Shown: piece after piece, positions 52,025 to 61,734 of the stretch
How the letters are laid out: each line of letters starts with the position of its first letter
How positions within the stretch are numbered: the stretch's first letter is position 1
Assembly (NCBI GenBank): GCA_016893485.2
Contig: JAFEKX020000001.1
Location: 2,914,001 to 2,978,000 of the forward strand
Length of the DNA stretch: 64,000 nucleotides
Source of the DNA: Streptomyces sp. P3
GTDB lineage: Bacteria; Actinomycetota; Actinomycetes; Streptomycetales; Streptomycetaceae
Reading direction: 5' to 3'
Made by a program: the position numbers and the translations under genes
The notes under the pieces: generated by a model
The model's database searches: none
Seen by the model: only the letters and a program-made list of their open reading frames with translations
What the model was told of the DNA's origin: nothing

Positions 52025-52819
52025 CTACTGCTTGTCGAAACGCGGGGTGTCCTGCGGCTGCTGGGGCTGCGCCTTGTCGGTGCCGCCCTCGATCGCCTGC
52101 TGCGAAGCGGACGAACCTCCGGCCAGCTCCGCCTTCATGCGCTGGAGTTCCAGCTCTACATCCGTACCACCGGACAGGCGTTCCAGCTCGGCCTGGATGT
52201 CGTCCTTGGCCATGCCGGTCGGGTCGTCCAGGGCACCGGAGGCGAGCAGCTCGTCGATCGCGCCGGCGCGGGCCTGGAGCTGCTGGGTCTTGTCCTCGGC
52301 CCGCTGGATCGCCAGGCCGACGTCGCCCATCTCCTCGGAGATACCGCTGAAGGCCTCGCCGATCCGGGTCTGCGCCTGGGCCGCCGTGTACGTGGCCTTG
52401 ATGGTCTCCTTCTTCGTACGGAAGGCGTCCACCTTGGCCTGGAGGCGCTGGGCCGCGAGGGTGAGCTTCTCCTCCTCGCCCTGGAGCGTGGTGTGCTGCG
52501 TCTCCAGGTCCGTCACCTGCTGCTGGAGGGCGGCGCGGCGCGAGAGCGCCTCGCGGGCCAGGTCCTCGCGGCCGAGGGCGAGCGCCTTGCGGCCCTGGTC
52601 CTCCAGCTTGGAGGACTGCGACTGCAGCTGGTTGAGCTGGAGCTCCAGACGCTTGCGGGAGGTGGCGACGTCGGCCACACCCCGGCGCACCTTCTGAAGC
52701 AGCTCCAGCTGCTTCTGGTACGAGTAATCGAGGGTTTCGCGCGGGTCCTCGGCCCGGTCAAGGGCCTTGTTCGCCTTCGCGCGGAAGATCATCCCCATAC
52801 GCTTCATGACACCGCTCAT
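52025..52819 (-). CDS. pspA: phage shock protein A / IM30 family
   Basis: 264 aa, envelope-stress and membrane-repair scaffold. Almost wholly coiled coil: GMIFRAKANKALDRAEDPRETL with the PspA N-terminal amphipathic helix, then long heptads to MGDVGLAIQRAED and a Gln/Pro-rich tail DKAQPQQPQDTPRFDKQ. ATG 52819; an upstream in-frame extension lacks a binding site. First gene of pspA-pspAA. Divergent from the DUF3043 gene. Confidence 0.93.
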   Translation of the reverse strand: MSGVMKRMGMIFRAKANKALDRAEDPRETLDYSYQKQLELLQKVRRGVADVATSRKRLELQLNQLQSQSSKLEDQGRKALALGREDLAREALSRRAALQQQVTDLETQHTTLQGEEEKLTLAAQRLQAKVDAFRTKKETIKATYTAAQAQTRIGEAFSGISEEMGDVGLAIQRAEDKTQQLQARAGAIDELLASGALDDPTGMAKDDIQAELERLSGGTDVELELQRMKAELAGGSSASQQAIEGGTDKAQPQQPQDTPRFDKQ

Positions 52820-53098
52820 GGGCTTCGCGCGCCCCCTTCTGACGGACTCCAGCTCCAGCGACTGCAACAGAACCCACAGTACGGGCCCTGCATCCATTAC
52901 CGCACTGTTCGGGGACGGATGCGCTCATCCCCAAGGACGACTGACCCCGGTTCCGATCCGGCGTAAGGAGTAGGTGCTCCCCTGGGAGAACCCGCCCACC
53001 ACGTCCTTCTCTGTCCCCCCCTACAGACGGCTGGTGTTGCCGGATCGTTCCCCACGGGGCTGGGGTCCAACCCCATTCACCCCTTACCCTTGGGTTTT

Positions 53099-53701
53099 GT
53101 GTTCCGTAGCCGCGCCAAGGAAGAGAAGGCAGCGTCCACCGCCAAGGTGTCGCTGACCGACTCCACGATGCCCCGAGACCCTCAGGCCCCGAAGGGTCGG
53201 CCCACGCCCAAGCGCAGTGAGTCCCAGACTCAGCGCCGCAGCGTCGCCAACACCTCGATGACGCGCAAGGACGCCTCCAAGCGCCAGCGCGACGAGCGGC
53301 GCCTCGCGATGGAGAAGCAGCGCCAGGCACTCTCCGGCCGGGGCAACGAGCGGGACCTGCCCCTCCGCGACCGGGGCCCGATCCGCAAGTTCGGGCGTGA
53401 CTACGTGGACTCGCGGATCAACATCGCCGAGTTCTTCCTGCCGCTGGCCGTGGTGATCCTGGTGCTCAGCGTGGTGCGGATCCCCGCGCTGCAGAACATC
53501 GCGCTGCTGCTGTGGCTCGTGGTGATCGTGCTGATCGTGGTCGACTCCTTCTGGAGCGTGTTCAAGCTGCGCAAGCTGCTCGCCGAGCGCTTCCCGGGCC
53601 AGGACACCAAGGGCACGGTGCGCTACGCCCTGATGCGCTCCCTCCAGATGCGTCGACTCCGGCTGCCGAAGCCGCTGGTCAAGCGCGGAGAGCGGCCCTG
53701 A
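53099..53701 (+). CDS. DUF3043 membrane protein
   Basis: Intact 200 aa from GTG 53099 (TTG 53090 is also in frame). The N-terminal half is soluble and basic (SRAKEEKAASTAK; KDASKRQRDERRLAMEKQRQ); two helices (IAEFFLPLAVVILVLSVVRI and NIALLLWLVVIVLIVVDSF) follow, then a basic tail LMRSLQMRRLRLPKPLVKRG. A conserved actinobacterial protein; function unknown. Its stop is overlapped by the methyltransferase start. Confidence 0.85.
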   Translation: MFRSRAKEEKAASTAKVSLTDSTMPRDPQAPKGRPTPKRSESQTQRRSVANTSMTRKDASKRQRDERRLAMEKQRQALSGRGNERDLPLRDRGPIRKFGRDYVDSRINIAEFFLPLAVVILVLSVVRIPALQNIALLLWLVVIVLIVVDSFWSVFKLRKLLAERFPGQDTKGTVRYALMRSLQMRRLRLPKPLVKRGERP

Positions 53702-54485
53702 GCGCGGACTCCTTCTCCGGGGCGCGGCGGACGCCTGGCTGAGCAGGCTGGGCGGACTGCGGGATGTCGTACGCCAGGAGCTGGTGGCCCGGCAGCTCGA
53801 CGAGCAGATAGCCGGCCGGTATCCGGTCGGACAGCGGTTGCGGGTGCTCGACGTCGGGATGGGCCAGGGCACGCAGGCACTGCGGCTGGCCCGGGCCGGG
53901 CATCAGGTGACCGGGCTCGAGCAGGAACCGAAGATGATCGCCACCGCCCGTGCGGCGCTGGCCCGTGAGCCCGAGGGCATCCGGGAGCGCGTGCGGATCA
54001 TCGAGGGCGACGGCCGGGACACCGGCGTGCACTTCCTGCCGGGCAGCTTCGACGTCGTGCTCTGTCATGGCGTACTCATGTACGTGTCCGAGCCCGATCC
54101 GCTGCTCGCGGGGCTTGCCCGGATGCTGGCGCCGGGCGGGCTGCTGTCGCTGCTCGTGCGGAACGCCGACGCGCTGGCCATGCGGCCCGGGCTGTCCTGG
54201 GACTGGGCGGGCGCGCTGGGCGCGTTCGACTCGACCGCCTACCGCAACCGGCTCGGTCTCGACGTGCGGGCCGACCGGCTCGACACCCTGACGGCCACGC
54301 TCGCCGGGATCGGGGCGCCGCTGCAGGCCTGGTACGGCGTGCGGGTCTTCACCGACACCGCTCCGGAGGGCGTGGAGATCCCGGAGGACGTCGAGTCGCT
54401 GCTGGCCGCCGAGGAGCGGGCCGGACGGACCGATCCGTATCGCGCGGTGGCCGCGCTGCTGCATCTGTGCGGCGTACGGGGCTGA
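53698..54485 (+). CDS. class I SAM-dependent methyltransferase (SmtA/CmoM-like)
   Basis: About 262 aa. SAM motif I VLDVGMGQGTQALRLA, motif II VTGLEQEPKMI, motif III RIIEGDGRD and motif IV FDVVLCHGVLMYV. Substrate unknown. The start is uncertain: the frame opens with CTG 53698 overlapping the preceding stop (a Leu codon, perhaps a misread GTG), with the first GTG only at 53784; a G is missing near 53722. Probably coupled to the DUF3043 gene. Confidence 0.78.
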
Positions 54486-54562
54486 GAACGCGCCCCTTCC
54501 CCCAGGGCCCGTTCGGGTCAGCAGTACGAGCCGGACATTCACCCCAAAGAGACACTCGCGGT

Positions 54563-55666
54563 ATGGACTCCTTCCGTACCCGCACCCCCTTCCGTGCCCT
54601 GCGGCCGGTCGCTCTGCTCGCCGGACTCGCCTGTTCGCTCGCGCTGGTCGCCGGATGTTCCGACTCCGGGTCGTCCTCGTCGGCCTCCTCGAAGAAGGAC
54701 GGCTCGACCACGCAGGCCGCCGAGGCCGCCGTACCGATGGCGAGCGGCGACCTGCAGAGCGACTACCTGAAGGTGATCAAGGAGGTCCTGCCGTCGGTCG
54801 TGCAGATCCAGGCCAGCAGTGATCTGGGGTCGGGGGTCGTGTTCGACGACCAGGGGCACATCGTCACCAACGCGCATGTCGTCGGGAACGAGAAGACCTT
54901 CAAGGTGACCACCGCGAACAGCGAGGACGTGCTCACCGCCAAGCTCGTCTACTCCTACCCCGAGCAGGACCTCGCCGTCGTCAAGCTGGACAAGGTGCCG
55001 GGCGGGCTGAAGGCGGCGACCTTCGCGGACTCCTCCAAGGTCGAGGTGGGGCAGATCGTCCTCGCCATGGGCTCACCGCTCGGACTGTCCTCCAGCGTGA
55101 CGCAGGGCATCGTGTCGGCGACCGGGCGGACCGTCAGCGAGGGCAGCTCCGGGGGCGGTACGGGCGCGACCATCGCCAACATGGTGCAGACCTCGGCGGC
55201 GATCAACCCCGGCAACAGCGGGGGCGCGCTGGTGAACCTGAACGGGCAGGTCATCGGCATCCCGACCCTCGCCGCCACCGATCCCGACCTCGGGGGCAGC
55301 GCGGCGCCGGGCATCGGGTTCGCGATCCCGTCCTCCATGGTGAAGACGGTCGCCGACCAGATCGTCAAGGACGGCAAGGTCACCGACTCCGGGCGGGCGG
55401 CCCTCGGCATCACCGGCCGCACGGTCGTCGACGACAGCTACCGGGCCGCCGGGGTCGCCGTGGTCGAGGTGAAGGCCGGCGGGGCCGCCGACAAGGCCGG
55501 GATCCAGCCCGGCGACATCATCACGAAGCTCGGTGACACGGGGATCACCACGATCACCTCGCTGTCGGAGGCCCTCGCCGGCGACAAGCCCGGACAGAGG
55601 ACGACGGTGACGTACACGCGGAACGGGGCGTCGAAGAAGGCCGACGTCACGCTGGGCGAGCAGTAG
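54563..55666 (+). CDS. HtrA/DegP-like serine protease lipoprotein with PDZ domain
   Basis: Intact 367 aa. ATG 54563, lipobox ALVAGCSDSG about residue 33, Ser-rich linker, then a trypsin-like domain: catalytic His in VTNAHVVGN, Asp in EQDLAVVKL and Ser in NPGNSGGALVN. PDZ domain in the C-terminal 100 residues (VKAGGAADKAGIQPGDIITKLGD). Envelope quality-control protease of the actinobacterial PepD type. Hairpin terminator follows. Confidence 0.93.
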   Translation: MDSFRTRTPFRALRPVALLAGLACSLALVAGCSDSGSSSSASSKKDGSTTQAAEAAVPMASGDLQSDYLKVIKEVLPSVVQIQASSDLGSGVVFDDQGHIVTNAHVVGNEKTFKVTTANSEDVLTAKLVYSYPEQDLAVVKLDKVPGGLKAATFADSSKVEVGQIVLAMGSPLGLSSSVTQGIVSATGRTVSEGSSGGGTGATIANMVQTSAAINPGNSGGALVNLNGQVIGIPTLAATDPDLGGSAAPGIGFAIPSSMVKTVADQIVKDGKVTDSGRAALGITGRTVVDDSYRAAGVAVVEVKAGGAADKAGIQPGDIITKLGDTGITTITSLSEALAGDKPGQRTTVTYTRNGASKKADVTLGEQ

Positions 55667-55691
55667 GGCGCGGCGGTCCCGGGAACGGGAC

Positions 55692-55722
55692 GGGGGCGGC
55701 CGGAGATTCTCCGGCCGCCCCC
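55692..55722. terminator. htrA-type gene terminator, 14-bp perfect stem
   Basis: GGGGGCGGCCGGAG and CTCCGGCCGCCCCC around ATT, 26 bp past the protease stop and just before the stop of the opposing small gene. Confidence 0.9.
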
Positions 55723-55739
55723 GCCTCGGCTGTGACGGG

Positions 55740-55952
55740 CTACGCGTCCTCGGCGTGCAGGCTCATCGGACCGTAGATCTGTGTGCCGTCCTCGAACAGG
55801 AACACCTGGTCCGCGCCGCCGGCGACGAGGTCCTTCCACACCTCGCCGAGCCAGGACTCCGCGTCGCCCTGGGTGGTGAACTCCTCGGGCTGTACCGCGG
55901 GTTCCACCTCGGTCCCGTCGGACTTCTCGAACCGCCAGATCCATGCCGCCAT
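55740..55952 (-). CDS. small conserved actinobacterial protein
   Basis: Intact 70 aa: MAAWIWRFEKSDGTEVEP, FTTQGDAESWLGEVWKDLV, DQVFLFEDGTQIYGPMSL. Acidic, Trp-rich, alpha/beta mix with no Cys and no membrane segment. I know such proteins only as uncharacterised Streptomyces hypotheticals. ATG 55952 is chosen; the reading frame runs on upstream without a good start. Confidence 0.75.
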   Translation of the reverse strand: MAAWIWRFEKSDGTEVEPAVQPEEFTTQGDAESWLGEVWKDLVAGGADQVFLFEDGTQIYGPMSLHAEDA

Positions 55953-56048
55953 GTATGCCTCCCGTGTCTGAGCGCATGCAGACCTGCAGCGTATGCGCTC
56001 CGCTGGGTTTGCCGTGATCATGTTGCGGAAGTTCTTTGCCTGCGGGCC

Positions 56049-56090
56049 GGTGGGGGCTTGTCGCGCAGTTCCCGCGCCCCTTAAGGGGGT
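56049..56090. repeat. dispersed intergenic repeat, family A
   Basis: GGTGGGGGCTTGTCGCGCAG then TTCCCGCGCCCCTTAAGGGG, between two divergent genes. Confidence 0.8.
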
Positions 56091-56131
56091 CAGGATGGGC
56101 ATCTTCGCTCGTGAGCGGTGAAAATCGGGGC

Positions 56132-57332
56132 GTGGAACTTACTCTGCTCGGCACCGGTGCCCCTGCTGGACTCCCGCGGCCCGACTGTCCTTGTGCTGCC
56201 TGTGCTGTTTCGCTCGGGGTGGATGCTCGGGCCGCCACCGCGGTGCTGGTGGACGGGGCGTTGCTGCTTGATCTGACTCCGGGGCGGCCTTCGCCGCTGC
56301 TCGGGCGGGGCATTCGTTGGCGGGTGTGCGGCAGGTTCTGTTGTCGCATCCTCATGACGGGCCCGCGGTGGAGGTGCCTGCCGGGTTGCCGCAGCCGGGG
56401 CGGGTGCCGGACGGGCGGGAGTTGGCGTTGTTGACGGGGCACCGGGTGCGGGCGGTCGCCATGGACGCGCCGGGTACCGGGTACGCCGTCACCGGGCCCG
56501 ACGGGCAGCGGGTGCTGTATCTGCCGCCGGGGGTGCGCCTGCCGGGCTCGAGGAGGGGCGGGTGGAGTCGTACGACATGGTGCTCGTCGATGTCGTGGGG
56601 CGGCCGGACGCGCTCGCCAAGCTGCGGGCGGTGGGCGCGATGGGCCCGGCCACCGATGTCATCGCCGTCCATCTCGATCACGATGTGCCGCCCGGGGCCG
56701 AGTTGACGCGGCGGCTGGCGGCGGTGGGGGCGCGGGCCGTGCCGGACGGGACGACGCTGACCGTGGGGGTGTACGAGGACGTGCCCGATGTGCCGCGGCG
56801 GACGCTGGTGCTGCTGGGCGGGGCGCGGTCCGGGAAGTCGGTGGAGGCGGAGCGGCGGCTGGAGGCGTTTCCCGATGTGCTGTACGTCGCCACGGGCGGC
56901 TCGCGCAACGGGGACACCGAGTGGGCCTCCCGGGTGTCCACGCATCGGGACCGGCGGCCGGGGTCGTGGCGTACGGCCGAGACGTGCGACCTGGTGCCGT
57001 TGCTGGCGGAGGACGGGCCGCCGTTGCTCATCGACTGTCTGTCGCTGTGGCTGACGGATGCCATGGACTCCGTAGGGGCGTGGGACGACACGGAGTGGGG
57101 GACCGCGGGGAGAAGCGACTCCGGGAGCGGGTACGGGAGTTGACGGCCGCCGTGCGCGACCCGGCGGACCCTGGTCGCCGTCTCCAACGAGGTCGGCTCG
57201 GGGATCGTCCCGGCCACCGCGTCCGGGCGCCGGTACCGGGACGAGCTGGGGCGGCTGAACTCCGCGATCGCCGGTGAGTGCGAGCACGTGCTGCTGGTGG
57301 TGGCGGGGCAGGCGCTGACGTTGCGGGGTTAG
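56132..57332 (+). CDS. cobU: MBL-fold domain fused to adenosylcobinamide kinase/guanylyltransferase
   Basis: About 400 aa. N-terminal half is a metallo-beta-lactamase-like domain of the PhnP type (LTLLGTGAPAGLPRPDCPC, VRQVLLSHPHDGPAVEV). The C-terminal half is CobU: Walker A LVLLGGARSGKSVEAERR, THRDRRPGSWRTAE (substrate His/Arg), LLIDCLSLWLTD and VSNEVGSGIVPATASGRRYRDELG. Phosphorylates adenosylcobinamide and transfers GMP for cobalamin assembly. Indels near 56282, 56530, 57105 and 57165. GTG 56132. cobT and cobS follow within 7 kb. Confidence 0.85.
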
Positions 57333-57499
57333 GAGATGCCCGGCGGATCGGATCGGAGCGGATCGGATCAGGTCGCGGGAGGCGGGCGGGGGCTGATGCG
57401 TGGTCCGGTGCGGGCGGCTGCGAGGTGGAGGCGGTCGTTCGAGGGCGGGGAAGTCGGCAACGGACGGCGAACGCCTCGGATGTGCGGGCCGGGCAGATG

Positions 57500-58031
57500 C
57501 TAGGGCTGCCGGTTTCTGCGGGCGATCAGGCGTTGCGGGGGCGGGAAGCTGTCCGGGAGGCGGCGGGTTTCCGTGACGAACTCGACTGCGTGGGGCTCCA
57601 GTTGGGGGCGGAGGGTGTCCGGGGGCCTTCCAGGAGGAGGAGGCCGCCGGGGCGCAGGACCGTGAGCGCGGCGTGGAGTTCGGCGGCGGGGTCGGGGGCG
57701 GGTGAGCGGTCGCGGAGGAGGGTGACGACGTCGTAGCGGGCCCGGAGGGTGGTCGTGAGGTGTGGGTCCGTGAGGTGGCCGGCGTAGGCCTCCTCGATGC
57801 GTTCGGCGGCGCGGGCGCGGACGACCCGGGGGTGGGGTCGGTGCCGTCGAAGGAGGTGTACGGGAAGAGCGCCTTCGCCGTCTCCGGGAAATGGGCGTCG
57901 CCCGTGCCGACGTCGAGCCAGCTCTCCGGTTCGGGGAGGAGCCGCAGGATCGCGCGGGCCAGCGCGCGGTGGCGGCGGTACGCGTCGAGGGTGCTGACGC
58001 GCGTGCTGACGCGGGTGCGCAGGCTGTTCAT
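57500..58031 (-). CDS. SAM-dependent methyltransferase
   Basis: About 177 aa from ATG 58031. Motif I WLDVGTGDAHFPETAKALFP, then FDGTDPTPGVVRARAAERIE, YDVVTLLRDRSPAPDP and LRPGGLLLLEGP. Two bases missing near 57835 and 57625; the corrected end is LIARRNRQP at 57500. A 160-bp gap with GGATC-rich simple repeats lies before it. It is in the cobalamin cluster but not a known cob methyltransferase; the role is unknown. Confidence 0.7.
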
Positions 58032-58169
58032 GGGCGGCTCCCGGAGACGTACGACAAAACGGTGCAAAACGATACGTACGGGATCTTGATCTTCGGGGCA
58101 AGGACGTCGGGGGCGCGTGGTGGCCATGTGGCTCTGTGGTGTTCGACCGCTGCCGGTACTGTTCGGCGA

Positions 58170-59409
58170 ATGAGCTCGCTTAATCTCGACGACTTCACCG
58201 ATCTGATCGAGCGCCCCGACGGCGGGGTACGCCGTGACGCCGAGGCGCGGCGGGAACGTCAGATCGTGCCGCCCGGGGCGCTGGGCCGACTCGACGACCT
58301 GGGTGAGTGGCTGGCGGCGGCGCAGGGCGCCGTGCCGGTGCGGCCGGTCGAACGGCCGCGTGTGGTGCTGTTCGCCGGTGACCACGGGATCGCCTCGCTC
58401 GGCGTGTCGGGCCGGCCCGCGGGCAGCGCCGGGGAGTTGGTGCGGGCCGTGCTGGAGGGCGGCAGCCCTGCCGCCGTGCTCGCCCGCCGGCTCGGCGTGC
58501 CGGTGCGGATCGTGGACATGGCCCTGGACTGCGAGCCGGACTCACTGCCGGACGCGGTCGTGGAGCATCGCGTACGGCGGGGCAGCGGGCGTATCGACAT
58601 CGAGGACGCGCTGACCCTCGAGGAGGCGGAGGCCGCGTTCACCACCGGTGTCGCCGTCGCGAACGAGGAGGCCGACTCCGGTACGGATCTGGTGGTCCTC
58701 GGCGATGTCAGCGTCGGCGGCACGACCCCGGCGTCCGTGCTGATCGCGGCGCTGTGCGGGACGGACGCGTCCGTCGTCACCGGGCGGGGCGGGCTCGCGA
58801 TCGACGACCTCGCGTGGATGCGCAAGTGCGCGGCGATCCGGGACGCGCTGCGGCGGGCCCGGCCGGTGCTGGGCGACCAGTTGCAGCTCCTCGCGACGGT
58901 GGGCGGCGCCGACCTCGCCGCGATGACCGGGTTCCTGCTGCAGAGCGCCGTACGGAAGCTTCCGGTCATCCTGGACGGCGTCGTGGCCGCCGCCTGCGCC
59001 CTGGTCGGCCAACGCGTCGCCTTCCGCGCCCCTGACTGGTGGCTCGCCGGCCAGAACAGCGGCGAACCGGGCCAGGCGAAGGCCCTCGACCGCATGGCCC
59101 TGGAACCCCTCCTCGACCACGGAGTGACCGTCGGCGAGGGCGCGGGCGCGCTGCTGGCCCTGCCCTTGGTCCAGGCCGCGGCAGCGCTGGCCGCCGAACC
59201 TGCCGCTCCGCGCGGAGAAGTTGACGGAGACCGAGGAAGCCGCGGAGGCGGTGGAGCCCGGGGCGTCGGTCGAGGCGGACGGGGCGTTCGACGCGGACGA
59301 GACCGTCAAGGCGGACGCGGCCGTCGGCCCGGACGAGACCGTCAAGGCGGACGAGACCGTCGCGGCGGACGCGGCCGTCGGCGCGGAGAAGACCAAGAAG
59401 CCCGAGTGA
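58170..59409 (+). CDS. cobT: nicotinate-nucleotide--dimethylbenzimidazole phosphoribosyltransferase with C-terminal tail
   Basis: Makes alpha-ribazole phosphate for the lower ligand of cobalamin. About 412 aa from ATG 58170. FAGDHGIASLGVSGRP, VVLGDVSVGGTTPASVLI, VGGADLAAMTGFLLQ and the catalytic Glu in TVGEGAGALLALPLVQAA are intact. One extra C near 59199 breaks the frame before LPLRAEKLTETEE. After the ordinary end a 50-residue Ala/Asp-rich tail (VEADGAFDADETVKADAAV...) follows; this is not part of CobT elsewhere as far as I know. The tail runs into a tandem duplication. Confidence 0.88.
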
Positions 59410-59764
59410 CCTGGGCGGCGATCAGCACGGGCGGCTCGCGACGGCGGCGACGGGCTCCCGCGAAGGCGGAGAAAGCCGGGAAGCCGGTCGAGGCCGCCGG
59501 AGCGGTCGGGGCCGTCAGTGCCGCCGCGGCTGTCGGCCCGGGCGGGACTGTCGGCGCGGACGGGGCTGTCGGCGCGGAGAAGACCAAGAAGCCCGAGTGA
59601 CCTGGGCGGCGATCAGCACGGGCGGCTCGCGACGGCGGCGACGAGGTCCCGCGAAGGCGGAGAAAGCCGGCAAGCCGGTCACGGCCGCCGGAGCGGTCGG
59701 GGCCGTCAGTGCCGCCGCGGCTGTCAGCCCGGACGGGGCTGTCGGTGGGGACGGGGCTGTCGGC
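59383..59764 (+). repeat. 191-bp tandem duplication at the cobT end
   Basis: Two copies (59383-59573 and 59574-59764) start GCGGAGAAGACCAAGAAGCCC and differ in few positions. The cobT stop is in the first copy, 22 bp in; the second copy carries an equivalent TGA. Each has a GTG (59406, 59597) overlapping the TGA that opens a frame VTWAAISTGGSRRRRR. Confidence 0.9.
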
Positions 59765-59969
59765 GTCATCCAGGGCCATCAAAGGCGGACAGGGCCGTCA
59801 AGGCGGCAAGGCCGTCGCCGTAGAAGGGGTCCTCGGTGCGGGCAGGGACGAGAACTCCTGCCGCCCTGGGCCCCCAGTCCCCCGCGTGACCCAGGCCGGG
59901 TGAGCCCGGGCGGGTCGTGGCGGTGGCGAAGGAGTGTTCGTCGTGTCGACGCCCATATGATCCTCCTTC
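59410..59969. other. 560-bp gap after cobT
   Basis: Contains most of the duplication above, then about 200 bp of C/G-rich sequence up to the binding site of the next gene. The frames opened by the two GTG codons encode Arg- and Ala-rich peptides; I cannot tell whether they are translated, so no CDS is called. Confidence 0.5.
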
Positions 59970-61734
59970 ATGGGAGATGTCCGGGTCGGGTCCGTTCAGG
60001 AACGTCATAGCTCAGGGCCTCGCGGCGGGCCGCGGCCTTTGCTGTCTGGTATTTGCGGGCCGTGGCGTTCATCAACTTCCTCAGCGCGGCGTGGGTGTCG
60101 CTGGGGCAGGACGTGCGACGGCACAACCAGGAGAACTTCTTCACCCCGTATCTGCTGACGGCAGGCTTCGCGTCCGGGGTGTTCACGGCGTTCCTCGCCA
60201 TCACCATGCGGCGCCGCAAACGGGCCGCGTGGATCCTGAACCTGGTGGTCAGCGGGCTGTTCCTCGCGTTGTTCGGGTTCGCGATGTCGTTCCCGGAGAT
60301 CCGCCGGTACCCGCAGAACTGGATCTCCCTCGTGCTGACCGCGGCCTTCGTCGGTTCGCTGCTCGTGGGACGCCGGGAGTTCTACGCGAAGGGCGACCGG
60401 TCCAACCCCGGCTCGCCGCCGTCGTCGCGGTCGTCGGGACCCTGGCCGCCTCGCTGCTCGCCGCGCTGCTGGTAACGGTCACCAACCAGGCTCAGGACGC
60501 GTCCCGTTCGACGTTCGTGGAGCGCTGGCGCTACGGCGCGTTCCGGCTGGTCTCCATCGCCGCCCCGGAGAATCGCTTCCCCGGCATCTGGACCCCGAAC
60601 TGGGCCAACGTCGCCATCAACGTCCTCAGCACCCTCCTGGTCCTCGCCGTCTTCTACGCCGCGTTCCGCTCCCGGCGCGCCGTCGACCCGCTCACCGAGG
60701 ACGACGAGAAGCAGCTGCGGGCGCTCCTGGAGCGGCAGGGCGAGCGGGACTCGCTCGGCTACTTCGCGCTGCGCCGGGAGAAGAGCGTGGTGTGGTCGCC
60801 GACCGGCAAGGCGGCCGTCGCGTACCGGGTCGTGGGCGGGGTCTCGCTGGCCTCGGGCGACCCGATCGGCGACCCGGAGGCGTGGCCCGGCGCGATCGAG
60901 CCGTGGCTCGCGGAAGCCCCGGGTCCACGGCTGGATCCCAGCCGTGATGGGCGCGAGCGAGGAGGCCGGCACCGTCTACGCCCGGCACGGCCTCGACGCC
61001 CTCGAACTCGGGGACGAAGCCCTCGTCGAGGTCGCCGAGTTCACCCTCGAGGGACGCGCCATGCGGACCGTCCGGCAGGCCTACAACCGGGTGAAGCGGG
61101 CCGGATACACCGTGCGGATCCGACGCCACGAGGACATTCCGGCCGACGAGATGGCGTATCTGCTGAAGCGCGCCGACGACTGGCGCGACGGGGCCACCGA
61201 ACGCGGGTTCAGCATGGCCCTCGGACGGCTCGGCGACCCGGACGACGGACGCTGCGTGATGCTCGAATGCACCGATGGCGAGGGCGAGTTGAGGGCGGTG
61301 CTGTCCTCGTGCCGTGGGGTCCGCACGGGCTCTCCCTCGACCTGATGCGGCGCGACCGCGACTCCGACAACGGGCTGATGGAGTTCATGGTGATCGAACT
61401 CCTGCGCCGCGCCCAGGAGATCGGCATCACGCAGGTCTCGCTCAACTTCGCCATGTTCCGCTCGGTCTTCGAACGGGGGGCGCGGATCGGCGCCGGGCCG
61501 GTGCTGCGGCTGTGGAGGTCGCTCCTCAGCTTCTTCTCGCGCTGGTGGCAGATCGAGTCCCTGTACCGCGCCAACGCCAAGTACCGGCCCATCTGGGAAC
61601 CCCGGTTCCTGCTCTTCGAGAAGAGCGCGGATTTGCTGCGCATCGGCCTCGCGTCGGCGCGCGCGGAAGGGTTCCTGGAGGCGCCGGGCCTGCCGAAGTG
61701 GCTGCACCGCAAGCATCTGGAGACGCACAGATGA
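59970..61734 (+). CDS. lysylphosphatidylglycerol synthetase-like protein (MprF/LysX C-terminal domain, DUF2156)
   Basis: About 589 aa from ATG 59970. N-terminal helices ([62 protein letters not shown]) anchor it; a DUF2156 domain follows: [58 protein letters not shown] and [22 protein letters not shown], with [23 protein letters not shown] near the end. It would transfer an amino acid from tRNA to a membrane lipid. Indels near 60045, 60412, 60920 and 61300. Coupled by ATGA to the next gene. Confidence 0.83.

Noticed and set aside
57333..57499. GGATC-rich short repeats before the methyltransferase stop
   Set aside because: Only a few imperfect copies; simple sequence, no further structure.
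59406..60010. Small Arg/Ala-rich ORFs beginning at overlapping GTG codons
   Set aside because: They derive from a repeat and have no recognisable start site; kept only as part of the cobT finding.
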